This document shows, in pieces, positions 9,189-18,914 of a DNA stretch of 64,000 nucleotides. Position numbers and translations under genes: made by a program. The stretch lies in contig NZ_CP125968.1 of NCBI RefSeq assembly GCF_030067815.1, positions 2,968,001 to 3,032,000 on the forward strand, written 5' to 3'. A model generated the notes under the pieces. That model searched no databases. It had not been told where the DNA came from and saw only the letters and a list, made by a program, of their open reading frames with translations. Numbering within the stretch: the first letter of the stretch is position 1; each line of letters begins with the position of its first letter. Source of the DNA: Sporosarcina thermotolerans. Its GTDB lineage: Bacteria; Bacillota; Bacilli; Bacillales_A; Planococcaceae.

Positions 9189-12161
9189 TTGAACAAAAAA
9201 CGTAAAAACAGGATTGACTTAATAGAAGAAAAATTTGAAGCGTTGAAGAATAAAGGGTGGGCAAAAGGTGTTCGTATTACTTCTGGGGTAGTTTGGAATC
9301 TCTTCCTTCTATTCCTTATCTTTGGGTTGACACTCGGAGTTTTTGCAACTTCCGTTGGAGCCGGTTACTTTGCTTCACTTGTTGCGAAAGAGCCCCTTCG
9401 ATCCAAAACTGAAATGCGTAACGCCATTTTCAACTACGAAGAGACATCAGAAATCTATTTTTCAAATGATATATACTTGGGTAAAGTAAACTCTGATATT
9501 GAACGGAAACTAACTACTTTAAAAGATGTTTCTCCATTCGTCATTGATGCCGTATTGGCAACGGAAGATGAATACTTTGAAACACATAATGGAATTGTTC
9601 CAAAAGCGATTTTCCGTGGACTTTTCCAAGACGTTACAAACTCTTCGAGTCAGACGGGTGGTTCGACCTTAACACAGCAGTTAATAAAGAACCAAATACT
9701 GACGAATGAAGTTTCATATGAACGGAAGGCGAAAGAAATTCTTCTTGCCATGCGAATTGAGCATTTTATGGATAAGAGGAGATAATGGAAGCCTATTTAA
9801 ATATCATTCCATATGGTAGAAACGCTATGGGGCAAAATATTGCAGGAATCGAAACTGCTGCTGAAGGGATTTTCGGCATTCCAGCAAAAAATCTTAATCT
9901 TCCCCAAGCGGCGTACATCGCTGGAATACCGCAAGCACCTTTTGCCTATACACCATTTCTTAGCAGTTATTATGGTGGTGGAAAGAAAAACGAAAAAAAT
10001 ATCAAACCTGGAATTGATCGGATGAAAACTGTCCTTTTCAGGATGAAAGAAACAGGTTATATTACAGAAAAACAATATGAAGAAGCAATCAATTACGATA
10101 TTACAAAGGACTTTAGGGAAAAAACGTTGCGAGCAACAGAAAGATACCCTTATTTAACGCAGGAAATCCAAGAAAGAACTAAAGATATTTTTGCGGAAAT
10201 GCTTGCTAAAAAAGACGGAATCGATCCAGAACGCTTTGAAGAAGATGATAAAGTCAAAGGAAAATATAAGATACTTGCTGAACGTGAAATGCGTACAGGC
10301 GGATACCGAATCTATTCAACAATCGATAAGACTCTCTATGATGAAATGAATAAAGTTGCTGAGGAATTCGAATATTACGGGTTTACATATACTCGCGAAG
10401 AAAAGGACCTCAGTACAGGGGAAGTCGTATTGAAAGATGACCCCGTTCAAGTTGGGGCCATCATGCTTGAAAACAATACAGGTCGTATACTATCCTTCGT
10501 AGGCGGACGTGATCATCAGTTGATGGCACTGAACCATGCCACACAAGCATTTAGACAAAACGGTTCCTCGATGAAACCACTTCTTGTCTATGCTCCCGCA
10601 ATCGAATATGGGGTTATCGGAGCGGGCAGTCCAGTAGTCGATGTCAAATTTGATATAAAAGTTGGCAATGATGATTGGAGTCCATCAAACTATTACGCTG
10701 ATTTGGAAAACGGGATAATCCCAGCAAGAAAGGCACTTTCCGAATCACTGAACCTTCCTACAGCGCGGTTATACAATGAAATTATTGATAAGCGGCCTGC
10801 TGAATTTCTAAAGAAAATGAATTTTACGAAACTACACGCCGAAGATTATGTGAACTATTCCACATCATATGGTGGGATGAAGATTGGGGTAAGTGTCGAG
10901 GAAAATACAAATGCTTTTGCAACTTTTGCAAACGGTGGGAAGTTTATCAAATCGTATATCATTGACCGAATCGAGGATATGAACGGCAACATCGTTTATC
11001 AACATGAAGTAAAACCGGTTGATGTATTTAGCCCTGAGACTGCCTATATCATCACCGATATGCTAAGAGATGTCGTAAAGCCTGGAGGTACAGGACAACA
11101 AGTGCCTGGCTTTATGAACTTCAATACAGATCTTGCTGCAAAAACAGGTACAACAAATGGATATGGGGATGCTTGGTTGGTCGGTTATAATCCTAATGTT
11201 TCGCTTGGTCTATGGTTTGGATATAAAGACCATACGCGAAAATTGTACACGAGGGGAACCGGGCAAATGCATCCGACGACCCGAACGACAATGCTATTTA
11301 GTCGATTATTGAACAAGGCAAATGAAGTGAAACCTGACATTATAGGTGCTGGCGACTCATTTAAGCAACCTGAAGGAGTAGTTTCTAAACCATTCTGTGC
11401 GATTTCGGGACTGGCCCCGTCTGAGGCTTGTTCAAATGCTGGTTTAATCAGATCTGACCTATTCAATTCGAAAGTAATGTTACCAACTGAGCCTGATGAC
11501 AGCATAATCGATGCCTCCTATGTTTCTGTCAAAGGCAGCCGGTATATGTCACTTCCATCTACCCCTTCTGAATTCATTGTTGCAGGTGGTACTGGAGTAA
11601 GCCAAAGCTATATTGACAGGATGCTTGGATCTTGGGGCGGCGATGCCTCAAAACTATTCCCGTCCTCGTCCATATTCTCATCAGGTGTTGTATGGGGGCG
11701 GAATTCCCAGCCGACGATGTTGCTCCAGCGGGGTAAGCGCGTCAATCGAAGGTTCAAATTTAGTTTGGACTGAATCTTCATCGAACGATATTATCGGTTA
11801 TTATGTTTTCCAAAATAACACTAAGATAGCTACAGTGTTCGATGGATCGGCTAATTCTATATCTGTAGGACCTGGCACTTACCATGTCAAAGCTGTAGAT
11901 ATAACTGGTCTTTTATCTGAAGCATCGAATAGTATTACAGTTGAAAGCCCAGAGCCACCAGAACCACCAGCAACTGAGCCTGACGAGGACAAAGAAGATG
12001 ATAAAACAGAACCAACCCCTCCTCCAGGTAATGATGAAGGCGATGATGGCGATGAAACTGGAAATAATGGGAATAGCGATAATAAGGGTAACAAAGGAAA
12101 TGGAAACAACGGAAATAACGGTAATAAAAAGCCGCCATCCGGAAATGATGACGACGATTAA
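9189..12161 (+). CDS. ponA: Class A penicillin-binding protein PBP1A, with two frameshift sites
   Basis: About 990 residues when joined. Starts at TTG with GGGGGG eight bases upstream; the ATG at 9181 stops after three codons. A basic cytoplasmic tail is followed by one membrane helix (residues about 37-65). Next come a glycosyltransferase domain (ATEDEYFETHNG, GGSTLTQQLIKN) and a transpeptidase with SSMK (Ser nucleophile), SLN and KTGT motifs. The C-terminus has an FN3-like segment (SNDIIGYYVFQNN) and a Gly/Asn/Asp-rich tail, as in B. subtilis PonA. One base is missing near 9776 (MDKEEIMEAYLN restored) and at least one, probably several, between 11690 and 11745. It makes and cross-links peptidoglycan at the outer membrane face. 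Confidence 0.93.
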
Positions 12162-12167
12162 GAAAAT

Positions 12168-12199
12168 GGGACCCCATAACTTCATGGGGTCCCTTTTAT
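12168..12199. terminator. Bidirectional terminator between ponA and acsA
   Basis: GGGACCCCAT/ATGGGGTCCC hairpin with a six-base loop, T-rich on the plus side and A-rich upstream; serves the two converging genes. Confidence 0.85.
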
Positions 12200-12209
12200 A
12201 TTGGTTTTA

Positions 12210-13928
12210 TTAATCTTCCATTGTAGACAAATCACCTTCAGGCAAGTTCAGTTCCCAAGCCTTCAATACACGGCGCATGATTTTTCCGCTTCGTGTCTTA
12301 GGTAGTTTATCTTTAAATTCGATTTCACGCGGAGCCGCATGTGCTGCAAGCTCTTTCTTGACGAACTGCTTAATATCATCGGAAAGTTCTTCAGATGGTT
12401 CATATCCTTCATGAAGTGCAACAAAAGCTTTAATGATTTCTCCACGGACCGGATCCGGCTTCCCAATCACTCCAGCCTCGACAATCGCAGGATGTTCAAG
12501 TAACTTGCTTTCCACTTCAAAAGGACCTACTCGCTCTCCACTTGTCATGATGACGTCATCAACACGACCTTGGAAGAAGAAATAGCCATCTTCATCCATA
12601 TAAGCAGAGTCGCCTGATACATACCACTCATTATTCATGAAATAAGAATCATATTTCTCCGGGTTATTCCAAATAGCACGCATCATAGCTGGCCAGCCTT
12701 TTTTAATCGCCAAATTCCCCATTCGATTTGGAGGTAATACTTGTCCACGATCATCTACTATAGCAGCTTCAATTCCAGGAACCGGTTTCCCCATCGACCC
12801 GGGCTTTATAGGCAAAGACCCGAAATTACATATTGTTTGGGCACCAGTTTCTGTCATCCACCATGTATCATGGATTCTCAGTTTGAAAACTTCCATCCCC
12901 CAACGAATTACTTCTGGATTGAGTGGCTCACCAACTGATAAAATATGTCTTAAGGATGAGAGATCATACTTTTCCAATGGTCCCGCTCCTGCTCCCATCA
13001 GCATGCGAAATGCTGTAGGCGCACTGTACCAAACAGTTACACCATAGTCTTGAATGGCTTCATACCAGCTATCCGTTGAAAACCTTCCTCCAAGGATCAG
13101 CGATGTTGCTCCAGCAAGCATTGGTCCAAAGATTCCATAGGCTGTCCCAGTAACCCATCCAGGATCCGCTGTACACCAGAAGATATCTTCATCCTTTAAA
13201 TCCATAACCCATTTTGTCGTCTGCAATTGTTGCACCATCGCCTCTTGTACATGAAGCACACCCTTCGGTTTCCCCGTCGATCCCGAAGTATAATGAAGCA
13301 ACGTCGGAGATTCTCGTTCCATCCATTCGACCTGAAAGTATGGGGACGCTTCTTTAAAATGTTTCATGAAGTCAACATGCAATGTATCCTCTTCAATATT
13401 CTCTCCCACAAGAAATATTGTTTTTAAGTGAGGTAATTTTTCAACAGGTATCCTGCCGACCAATTCGGGTGTTGTAACAATCGCTTTTGCTTCACTATCA
13501 GATAGGCGATCGTATACTGCCCCCTCCATGAACGCCTCGAACAACGGCCCAACAATCGTACCCATTTTAAGGGCACCAAGTATTGAAAAATACAATTCTG
13601 GAGATCTTGGCATGAATACAAAAAGACGATCTCCTTTTTCCAATGTTGAATGATTTCGTAACACATTGGCAGCTTTATTTGACATTCTCTTCATCTCATT
13701 AAAAGTATAGGCCTCTTTACGATTTGCATCTTTGTAATAAAGCGCCACTTTATTTTTTCGATAGGAATCGGCATGTCGATCCACAGCCTCATACGCGATG
13801 TTAATGAGCCCGGTCTTATGCCAGCTGAATTCCTTCTCTGCCTCTGACCATTGAAATTCCTTCGCTGTTTGGTCATAATCCTGCAATTGATAATCCCCCT
13901 GCATTACAGGTAACATTTTACTCTCCAT
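12210..13928 (-). CDS. acsA: Acetyl-CoA synthetase
   Basis: 572 residues from the chosen ATG (AAAGGGTGA seven bases upstream), the same length as B. subtilis AcsA. ANL-superfamily motifs: TSGSTGKPKG (P-loop, near residue 210), YVSGDSAYMDEDGYFFFQGRVDD, and the C-terminal PKTRSGKIMRR whose lysine is acetylated to inactivate the enzyme. It activates acetate to acetyl-CoA via acetyl-AMP. Its modifiers AcuA and AcuC are encoded about 4.3 kb away; in B. subtilis they are directly divergent from acsA. The gap here is filled by an accessory island. Confidence 0.96.
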   Translation of the reverse strand: MESKMLPVMQGDYQLQDYDQTAKEFQWSEAEKEFSWHKTGLINIAYEAVDRHADSYRKNKVALYYKDANRKEAYTFNEMKRMSNKAANVLRNHSTLEKGDRLFVFMPRSPELYFSILGALKMGTIVGPLFEAFMEGAVYDRLSDSEAKAIVTTPELVGRIPVEKLPHLKTIFLVGENIEEDTLHVDFMKHFKEASPYFQVEWMERESPTLLHYTSGSTGKPKGVLHVQEAMVQQLQTTKWVMDLKDEDIFWCTADPGWVTGTAYGIFGPMLAGATSLILGGRFSTDSWYEAIQDYGVTVWYSAPTAFRMLMGAGAGPLEKYDLSSLRHILSVGEPLNPEVIRWGMEVFKLRIHDTWWMTETGAQTICNFGSLPIKPGSMGKPVPGIEAAIVDDRGQVLPPNRMGNLAIKKGWPAMMRAIWNNPEKYDSYFMNNEWYVSGDSAYMDEDGYFFFQGRVDDVIMTSGERVGPFEVESKLLEHPAIVEAGVIGKPDPVRGEIIKAFVALHEGYEPSEELSDDIKQFVKKELAAHAAPREIEFKDKLPKTRSGKIMRRVLKAWELNLPEGDLSTMED

Positions 13929-14043
13929 TCCTATCACCCTTTCAAAGAACATTTGACCCCTACTATTTTACAGTAATTCTTCTATATTAGCTAACATTTT
14001 GGTATATTTTGATTGTTTTATAAGTTTGCTTCTCTTCTTATGC

Positions 14044-14070
14044 AAGAAAAAAAGCGCCCGTGGGACGCTT
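14044..14070 (-). terminator. Terminator after the DUF4279 gene
   Basis: On the minus strand AGCGTCCC/GGGCGCT with one bulged base, then seven T. The loop is tight, but the T run is convincing. Confidence 0.65.
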
Positions 14071-14100
14071 CCATTGCATGCTTATATTGAATATGGATTG

Positions 14101-14559
14101 TTAGTGTAATCCGCTAAGGTTTTCATCATAAGGGTTCGCATACAAATCAATATCAAATTCAGCTTTTATACTATTTGCAAATTCAACCTGTTCATTATCA
14201 ATATGCAAACCAGGTGTATACCCATTTTCCATTACTATGACAATTGAAAAGTGGCACTCTAACTTAAACTCCGCTTTCAATTGATTTATTAATTCCCTTT
14301 TACCTATCAACTGTCCTAATACTGGATCCATTTGGTTTTTCACGTCAATAGACTCCTGATATCCTGTGCTTAATTCCCAAGCTGTTTCTTTTCGGTAATG
14401 AATGCCTGTTGAAGTAACGTTTTGATTAAAGGGTCTTTTAATAGCATCACCCTTTTTATAGGTTTTTGTAGGTTCAATTCCCAATGTTTCTGTCACTAAG
14501 TCGATTGGAAAATCTTCACCATATATACTGAAATATACCATTACTTGAGTTTTGTCCAA
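14101..14559 (-). CDS. DUF4279 family protein
   Basis: 152 residues resembling the DUF4279 family: an N-terminal ferredoxin-like start (VMVYFSIYGEDFPIDLVTETLGIEPTKTYKKGD), a TAWELSTGYQESIDV strand and a late VIVMENGYTPGLHID. No signal peptide or membrane helix. Function is unknown; the family is common in small accessory gene clusters. Same strand as the interrupted gene upstream and possibly co-transcribed with it before the insertion. The family call is from memory of the sequence pattern. Confidence 0.7.
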   Translation of the reverse strand: MDKTQVMVYFSIYGEDFPIDLVTETLGIEPTKTYKKGDAIKRPFNQNVTSTGIHYRKETAWELSTGYQESIDVKNQMDPVLGQLIGKRELINQLKAEFKLECHFSIVIVMENGYTPGLHIDNEQVEFANSIKAEFDIDLYANPYDENLSGLH

Positions 14560-14592
14560 ATAAAACTTTCCCTTCGGATCTTCTACCCATCA

Positions 14593-14783
14593 TTATATAA
14601 ATAACCGAACTAAACGCTTTTCAATTTGAAATTCAAATTCTCTAATGCATAGGTTAGTTTCAGCATCGAGAAGATTGATCTCAATTGATATGGAGTCCCA
14701 GCTTTCTAAATAAGTGCGTTCCACGGATTTTTGAAAACCTCTTACTTCGGAACGCTTTTTCAAATAGTAAGGTTTTTCATGAG
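14593..14783 (-). pseudogene. 3' part of an unknown gene split by the IS200/IS605 element
   Basis: From the element's right end the frame reads HEKPYYLKKRSEVRGF to EKRLVRLFI and stops. Joined to the upstream half at 16594, the two parts total 489 bases and form one uninterrupted 162-residue frame. No function recognised. The half could still be translated from the element, but the frame begins inside element sequence. Confidence 0.75.
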
Positions 14784-14960
14784 TTGAACCTCTCGCCACT
14801 TAACAAACTTGCAGTTTGTTTGAAGTGGAGATTCCTAAGAACACTGACGTAACCGTCAGTTATTGATTAGGCTATCCCCGCAGTCCCTACGGTTAGAAGC
14901 CTTCCGGCTTCGTTTTTAATATTTTTACTTGCGTTAATATCCCTATCGTGATGCGCACCA
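14784..14960 (-). ncRNA. Predicted omega (reRNA) guide RNA of TnpB
   Basis: In IS605 elements the 3' end of tnpB plus the right end forms the scaffold of the TnpB guide RNA. The scaffold here would end at the right-end hairpin and GAGGTTCAA (14792-14784). The guide would be the following flank, CTCATGAAAAACC (from 14783). The 5' limit is only an estimate. Confidence 0.55.
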
Positions 14961-16018
14961 CAAGAGGGGCAGCACCATTCGCGCAGTGCGAGATGCTTAA
15001 CGTCTTTATTTTGGTATCCACAAGATGAACAAAGTTGGGAACTTGCGAATGTCTTAGAAACAGCAACAACTTGCTTGCCATACCATTTCGCTTTGTATTC
15101 AAGCATTGTTCTAAATTGGGACCAGGATGCTTCACTAATCGCTTTTGCTAATTTACGGTTCTTTAACATGTTTGATACTTGCAGATCCTCAACACCGATG
15201 ACATCGTGGTTTTTGACAATCTCGGTAGAAATTTTATGCAAGTAGTCCACTCGTGTGTTTGTGATTTTTTCATGCAGGAGGGCGACTTTCCGTTTTTGTT
15301 TTTGATAGTTTTTTGCTTCATCAAGTTTACAGTTTCTCTTTAAAGCTAATCGTTGCCTTCTGGAGAGGATGCGCTGTGCATCAGCGAGCCTTTTCTCCAT
15401 CGTTCGAAAAAACTTGGGGTTTTTGTATAGCGTCCCATCTGACAGGATTGCAAATTCCTTCAGACCGACATCGATGCCGATGGAAGAGCCGGTCTTTGCT
15501 AACTGCTGTATTTCCACTTCAGCCAGAATGGATACAAAATATTTCCCAGATGGATTTCGTCTGACCGTTGCATTAAGAATGCGGCCTTCAACTTCGCGAC
15601 TTTTGGCAAAACGGACAAACCCAAGTTTAGGAAGTTTGATTTTATTTCCTTCAACCGCAATATTTCCATTCGTATGTTTTGTTGTATAGGATTGTACTTT
15701 ATTCTTTTTCGATTTGAATCGGGGTGCTTTATTTTGCCGTTTAAAAAAGCGTCCATATGAATCTGCGAGATTCCTAAGTGAAGATTGGAGGGCAATGCTG
15801 TCAACTTCCTTTAACCACGTCAGTTCCTTTTTCAGCCGTGTTAATGCGGCAGAACAGGAATTGTATGTCAATCCTTTGCCTGTTTCTTTGTAGGTGTCAT
15901 TCCAACGCGCCAAGAAATGATTGAATACAAAGCGTGAGCAACCGATGGTTTTAGCAATCAGTATTTCCTGTTCTTTGTTTGGATAGATACGGAATTTATA
16001 CGCTTTATTGACCAGCAT
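14867..16018 (-). CDS. tnpB: TnpB, RNA-guided nuclease of the IS605 element
   Basis: 383 residues from ATG 16018 (AGGTGAGG just upstream). N-terminal helix-turn-helix segment ([14 protein letters not shown]), RuvC-like motifs with Asp in GIDVGLK (near residue 190) and Glu in [11 protein letters not shown] zinc finger follows (CSSCG...CPSCG), then the last catalytic Asp in [12 protein letters not shown]. All key residues are present, so it is probably active. TnpB cuts DNA at sites matching the guide next to a TAM and helps retain the element after excision. It follows tnpA by 10 bases. Confidence 0.95.
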   Translation of the reverse strand: MLVNKAYKFRIYPNKEQEILIAKTIGCSRFVFNHFLARWNDTYKETGKGLTYNSCSAALTRLKKELTWLKEVDSIALQSSLRNLADSYGRFFKRQNKAPRFKSKKNKVQSYTTKHTNGNIAVEGNKIKLPKLGFVRFAKSREVEGRILNATVRRNPSGKYFVSILAEVEIQQLAKTGSSIGIDVGLKEFAILSDGTLYKNPKFFRTMEKRLADAQRILSRRQRLALKRNCKLDEAKNYQKQKRKVALLHEKITNTRVDYLHKISTEIVKNHDVIGVEDLQVSNMLKNRKLAKAISEASWSQFRTMLEYKAKWYGKQVVAVSKTFASSQLCSSCGYQNKDVKHLALREWCCPSCGAHHDRDINASKNIKNEAGRLLTVGTAGIA

Positions 16019-16028
16019 TGACCTCACC

Positions 16029-16427
16029 TCACTTCAAACCTTGATTTTCAATATACCGTTTTACTACTTCGATAGGAGAACCACCAGCGGTTAGCAAGCA
16101 AAAACTTCTTGTCCAAAACATTTCCTTCCACAGTTTTTCTCTAACATGTGGAAATTCCTTTTTGATCATTCGAGAACTTGCACTCTTATAAGCATTGATG
16201 AACTTGGACATTTCTGTGTTTGGATGGGCCTTGAATAGAATATGAATATGGTCGGAATCGTGATTCCATTCAACTAATGATATATTATATTTCTCACCAA
16301 ATTTTACAAACATGTCCTTTGCGTAGTCAGACATTTCATCATTGAAAACTTTTTTTCTGTATTTAACGACCAAAACAAGATGATAATACAGTAAGAACAC
16401 TGAATGGTTGTTGCTATCTAATTTCAT
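16029..16427 (-). CDS. tnpA: TnpA, IS200-type Y1 transposase
   Basis: About 132 residues from ATG 16427; an in-frame upstream ATG (16457) lacks a better RBS. HUH motif in SDHIHILF and catalytic tyrosine in [11 protein letters not shown] near the C-terminus. It excises and inserts the element as single-stranded DNA, recognising end hairpins. Intact, so the element may be mobile. Confidence 0.94.
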   Translation of the reverse strand: MKLDSNNHSVFLLYYHLVLVVKYRKKVFNDEMSDYAKDMFVKFGEKYNISLVEWNHDSDHIHILFKAHPNTEMSKFINAYKSASSRMIKKEFPHVREKLWKEMFWTRSFCLLTAGGSPIEVVKRYIENQGLK

Positions 16428-16593
16428 TGTAGTGTCAGCCTTTCTATTGCTTAACACTAATTATACTATTAAAATACTAAGTATTCAAACAAATTAATCT
16501 TTAGGCTTATGCCTAACCGACATTCATCTCCCACTTACTCATTGGGCTTTGCCCTTCACATTCCTTGAAGTGGGAGTCTTCTGTCGGAAATTG

Positions 16594-16891
16594 ATAAATT
16601 AAAAGTACTTTCATCAATTTTCCACTCACCGAATTGAATATTTATGTTTCGGTCAAGTTTATTTTGTGAGTCAAAACCAAAAAACATTTCTTTCGTTTCT
16701 TCATTATAATAAATCCCCATTATTTTCAAGTAAAATCTATTATCATTAATTAACGGTATTTGGATACCTGTATTGTCATCCGGCTCCCCAGCCCATTCTT
16801 TCCACTGTTCTTTAGACCACGTATCCATTTTACTTTTATCATATGTCTTCTGTGTAAATTCAACATTAACAATTTCACGTCGATCAGTCAT
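16594..16891 (-). pseudogene. 5' part of an unknown gene split by the IS200/IS605 element
   Basis: Starts ATG 16891 with AGGGGGAA seven bases upstream (MTDRREIVNVEF). Runs to ...DESTFNL, where the IS left end begins after TTTAT. The frame then runs into the element and stops at 16556 (SDRRLPLQGM), giving a chimeric product. It is soluble, acidic and W/K/D-rich (WSKEQWKEWAGEPDD). No known family recognised. Confidence 0.75.
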
Positions 16892-17004
16892 CGTTTTATT
16901 CCCCCTAAAAAATAAATAACCAAAACTATCGGTCAACAATCTCATTTAACCGAACAGGCTTAAAGCCTTTTCCTAGAATTGCACCACTTTCAGGAATACA
17001 GTTA

Positions 17005-17320
17005 TTACGAATGACTCTCATCTTCTTTGCTATAAATTTCATAAGCAAAATATCCAAATAAAAAACCTATCCCAGGTCCCCAGGTCATTGCAGATAGTAA
17101 GGAAATTGCTGAAAATATGCTTAATAGTACAGCAACAGCAATACCAATCATCATTCCGAATGGTATTAAACTATCCAATAAATTTTGAGCGCCTTTTGTT
17201 TTTTTCTTACCCAGGGTGCCATCCTCATATTTATGTTTCATTCTTAGAATTACAAATACTGAAATTCCTCCCATTATTACAAGGGCAATACAGCACGCGC
17301 AAAATCCAATGCTAAACCCA
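17005..17320 (-). CDS. Small membrane protein of unknown function (N-terminus probably frameshifted)
   Basis: The continuous frame (17274-17005) gives 89 residues with a hydrophobic pair after a charged loop (KHKYEDGTLGKKKTKGAQ). Upstream in the same frame the bases encode GFSIGFCACCIALVIMGGIS, a good first membrane helix, but without a start codon. ATG 17320 has AGGTGG eight bases before it and is one base out of frame, so a one-base loss near 17316 is likely. It would be a two- or three-helix membrane protein. No family recognised. Confidence 0.55.
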
Positions 17321-17409
17321 TATTATAATCCACCTTTCGGTTTGCTGTAGATAGCTCATTTAAAACAATATACTATCTAATAGCCAATAGTACTTGCCTC
17401 TGGACATCT

Positions 17410-17844
17410 TCAAAATACCTCCGCCTTTTTTCCTAGACAAAATCTTAAACATTCATCTATAACCCAAAAGCATATAGAAGTTATGATCGATGCAATAAAA
17501 AACATTTCATAACTTCTCCAGAATTGGCTAAAATCCCGTATTAATGTTTGGGACTCAAATAAAAGTCCTACGATAAATATAAATCCCAAACCAAAGATAG
17601 CGTGGATAACAAAAGACCAACATATCCGCTGATTATTTGAAAACCGCTTAGTTAATTTTTCTGATAGAAGTGACACAGGAAGTCCGTTCAGTAATATAAC
17701 GGGAATTGCAAACCAACTTATAAAGAACGCCATTGGAAAAACGGCTAACAGTTCTTCTCCGTCTGCATATACAAACCAAGCAGCAATAAGTAAGATTGAT
17801 AACAACGAGGCAAAAGTCAGAGTTAAAATGTTCCTTTTTAGCAT
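17410..17844 (-). CDS. Membrane protein of unknown function, about four helices
   Basis: 144 residues from ATG 17844, chosen because AGGAGGGTGAG lies just upstream. Hydrophobic segments at about residues 5-28 (LTFASLLSILLIAAWFVYA), 33-55, 72-95 and 110-130. No catalytic motif. Part of the accessory island between acsA and acuA; orientation matches the other island genes. Confidence 0.65.
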   Translation of the reverse strand: MLKRNILTLTFASLLSILLIAAWFVYADGEELLAVFPMAFFISWFAIPVILLNGLPVSLLSEKLTKRFSNNQRICWSFVIHAIFGLGFIFIVGLLFESQTLIRDFSQFWRSYEMFFIASIITSICFWVIDECLRFCLGKKAEVF

Positions 17845-17992
17845 ACTCACCCTCCTTTCCTTTCTACTCTTCAACAAACAAAACAACCTTTTAACTTATT
17901 TTACCATAGATTTACCTAAATCTTTTGAAAGCTTATCATCCGTCTTGAAGTAGTGTATGGTTCCAGGTTCTGAAGCAATTCGAAATTCTATG

Positions 17993-18139
17993 ACTTCCCG
18001 TAGAGTGAGTGCAACTTTCCATAGACCGGCCCCAACTTCCCATAGACCGACGCGGACTTCCCATAGAATGCAGCAGACTTCCCGTAGACCGATGCGGACT
18101 TCCCATAGACTCGAAACGACTTCCCGTAGATTCGTCGAC
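17993..18139. repeat. 21-bp phased repeat array B (7 units)
   Basis: ACTTCCCRTAGA (one unit ACTTTCCATAGA) begins at 17993, 18014, 18035, 18056, 18077, 18098 and 18119: seven units spaced exactly 21 bases. The 12-base core is conserved while the 9-base spacers vary. It lies in the divergent gap before acuA. Because 21 is a multiple of three, long empty reading frames arise here on both strands; they are not genes. Confidence 0.88.
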
Positions 18140-18140
18140 T

Positions 18141-18172
18141 GCCCTCCCGGAGCGGAAATCAACGTGGCCCAT
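18141..18172. repeat. Truncated end of the Bacillales intergenic palindromic element
   Basis: GCCCTCCCGGAGCGGAAATC followed by AACG matches the right ends of the two larger elements at 21.1 and 51.1 kb (AGCGGAAATCAACG in the latter). Only one end is present. Confidence 0.4.
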
Positions 18173-18265
18173 CATCATTATTAGTTTTTTTAATGAATTC
18201 CAATTACCATAGTCATTATTTGTTGTATACTTAAATAAGGTCTATTGATTAGGACGGTGATAAAT

Positions 18266-18898
18266 TTGGAACATGTCAAAACGTATAATGCAATGGAAAT
18301 CAAACATAAGAACGGAAACCTTATAATCGAAGGCCCAATTCCCGGAAAGGAATTAGCAAGTCTCGATTTCCATAAGGACCTAATAGCATTCAGACCTCCA
18401 GAACAGCAACACAAAGCGTTAATTGAAATTGCTGATCTTCCTGAAGGCAGAATCATTGTTGCTCGTGATAATAATGAGATAGTCGGCTATGTTACCTATT
18501 TGTATCCGGATCCCCTCGAAAGATGGTCACACGGGAAAATGGAAAACCTTATCGAATTAGGAGCAATCGAAGTCATTCCCAAATATCGCAGTGGTGGCGT
18601 TGGAAAAACCTTACTTGAAGTCTCAATGATGGATGATGCGATGGAGGATTATATAATCCTGACAACAGAGTACTATTGGCATTGGGATTTAAAAGGAACA
18701 AAATTGAATGTATGGGAATATCGAAAAGTGATGGAAAAGATGATGAATCACGGCGGTCTCGTATACTACGCAACTGACGACCCCGAAATAAGTTCACATC
18801 CTGCAAATTGCTTAATGGCCAAAATTGGAAAGCGAGTAGATCAGGAATCGGTTCAGGAATTTGATAGTTTGCGATTCATGAATCGTTTCATGTATTGA
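18266..18898 (+). CDS. acuA: Acetyltransferase AcuA (acetylates acetyl-CoA synthetase)
   Basis: 210 residues from TTG 18266 (AGGACGGTGA upstream), the length of B. subtilis AcuA. GNAT fold with the acetyl-CoA loop YRSGGVGKTLL near residue 110 and the family block FHKDLIAFRPPEQQH. AcuA acetylates the catalytic lysine of AcsA to switch it off. First gene of acuABC; acuB follows after 16 bases. Confidence 0.95.
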   Translation: MEHVKTYNAMEIKHKNGNLIIEGPIPGKELASLDFHKDLIAFRPPEQQHKALIEIADLPEGRIIVARDNNEIVGYVTYLYPDPLERWSHGKMENLIELGAIEVIPKYRSGGVGKTLLEVSMMDDAMEDYIILTTEYYWHWDLKGTKLNVWEYRKVMEKMMNHGGLVYYATDDPEISSHPANCLMAKIGKRVDQESVQEFDSLRFMNRFMY

Positions 18899-18914
18899 TA
18901 GGAGGTAGTTAAGA

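Larger units (their letters stand above)
14784..16593 (-). mobile_element. IS200/IS605-family insertion sequence (1810 bp)
   Basis: Encodes a Y1 transposase (TnpA) and TnpB in the same direction. The left end (minus strand, from 16593) begins CAATTTCCGACAG next to the flanking TTTAT, the probable target/TAM. A subterminal hairpin spans 16576-16528 (CTCCCACTT/AAGTGGGAG). The right end has a hairpin (14828-14796, CCACTT...AAGTGG) and terminates GAGAGGTTCAA, as in ISDra2-type elements. No target duplication, as expected for this single-strand mechanism. Boundaries are fixed by the in-frame join of the interrupted gene. Confidence 0.92.

Noticed and set aside
11879..12213. Antisense and alternate frames over the end of ponA
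   Set aside because: They mirror the Gly/Asn/Asp-rich repeat tail of PBP1A and have no RBS.
14893..15804. Genes antisense or out of frame within tnpB
   Set aside because: tnpB is complete with all motifs; these frames are shadows.
14867..16018. Cas12-type effector
   Set aside because: Size (383 residues), partner tnpA and IS ends show it is transposon TnpB; no repeats or adaptation genes nearby.
17993..18139. CRISPR array
   Set aside because: Units of 21 bases with 9-10 base spacers are far too short, cores are not palindromic, and no cas genes lie in the window.
17896..18184. Several reading frames of 67-88 codons on both strands across array B
   Set aside because: They arise because a 21-base repeat keeps all frames open. 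Their translations are simple repeats of the array, with no RBS.
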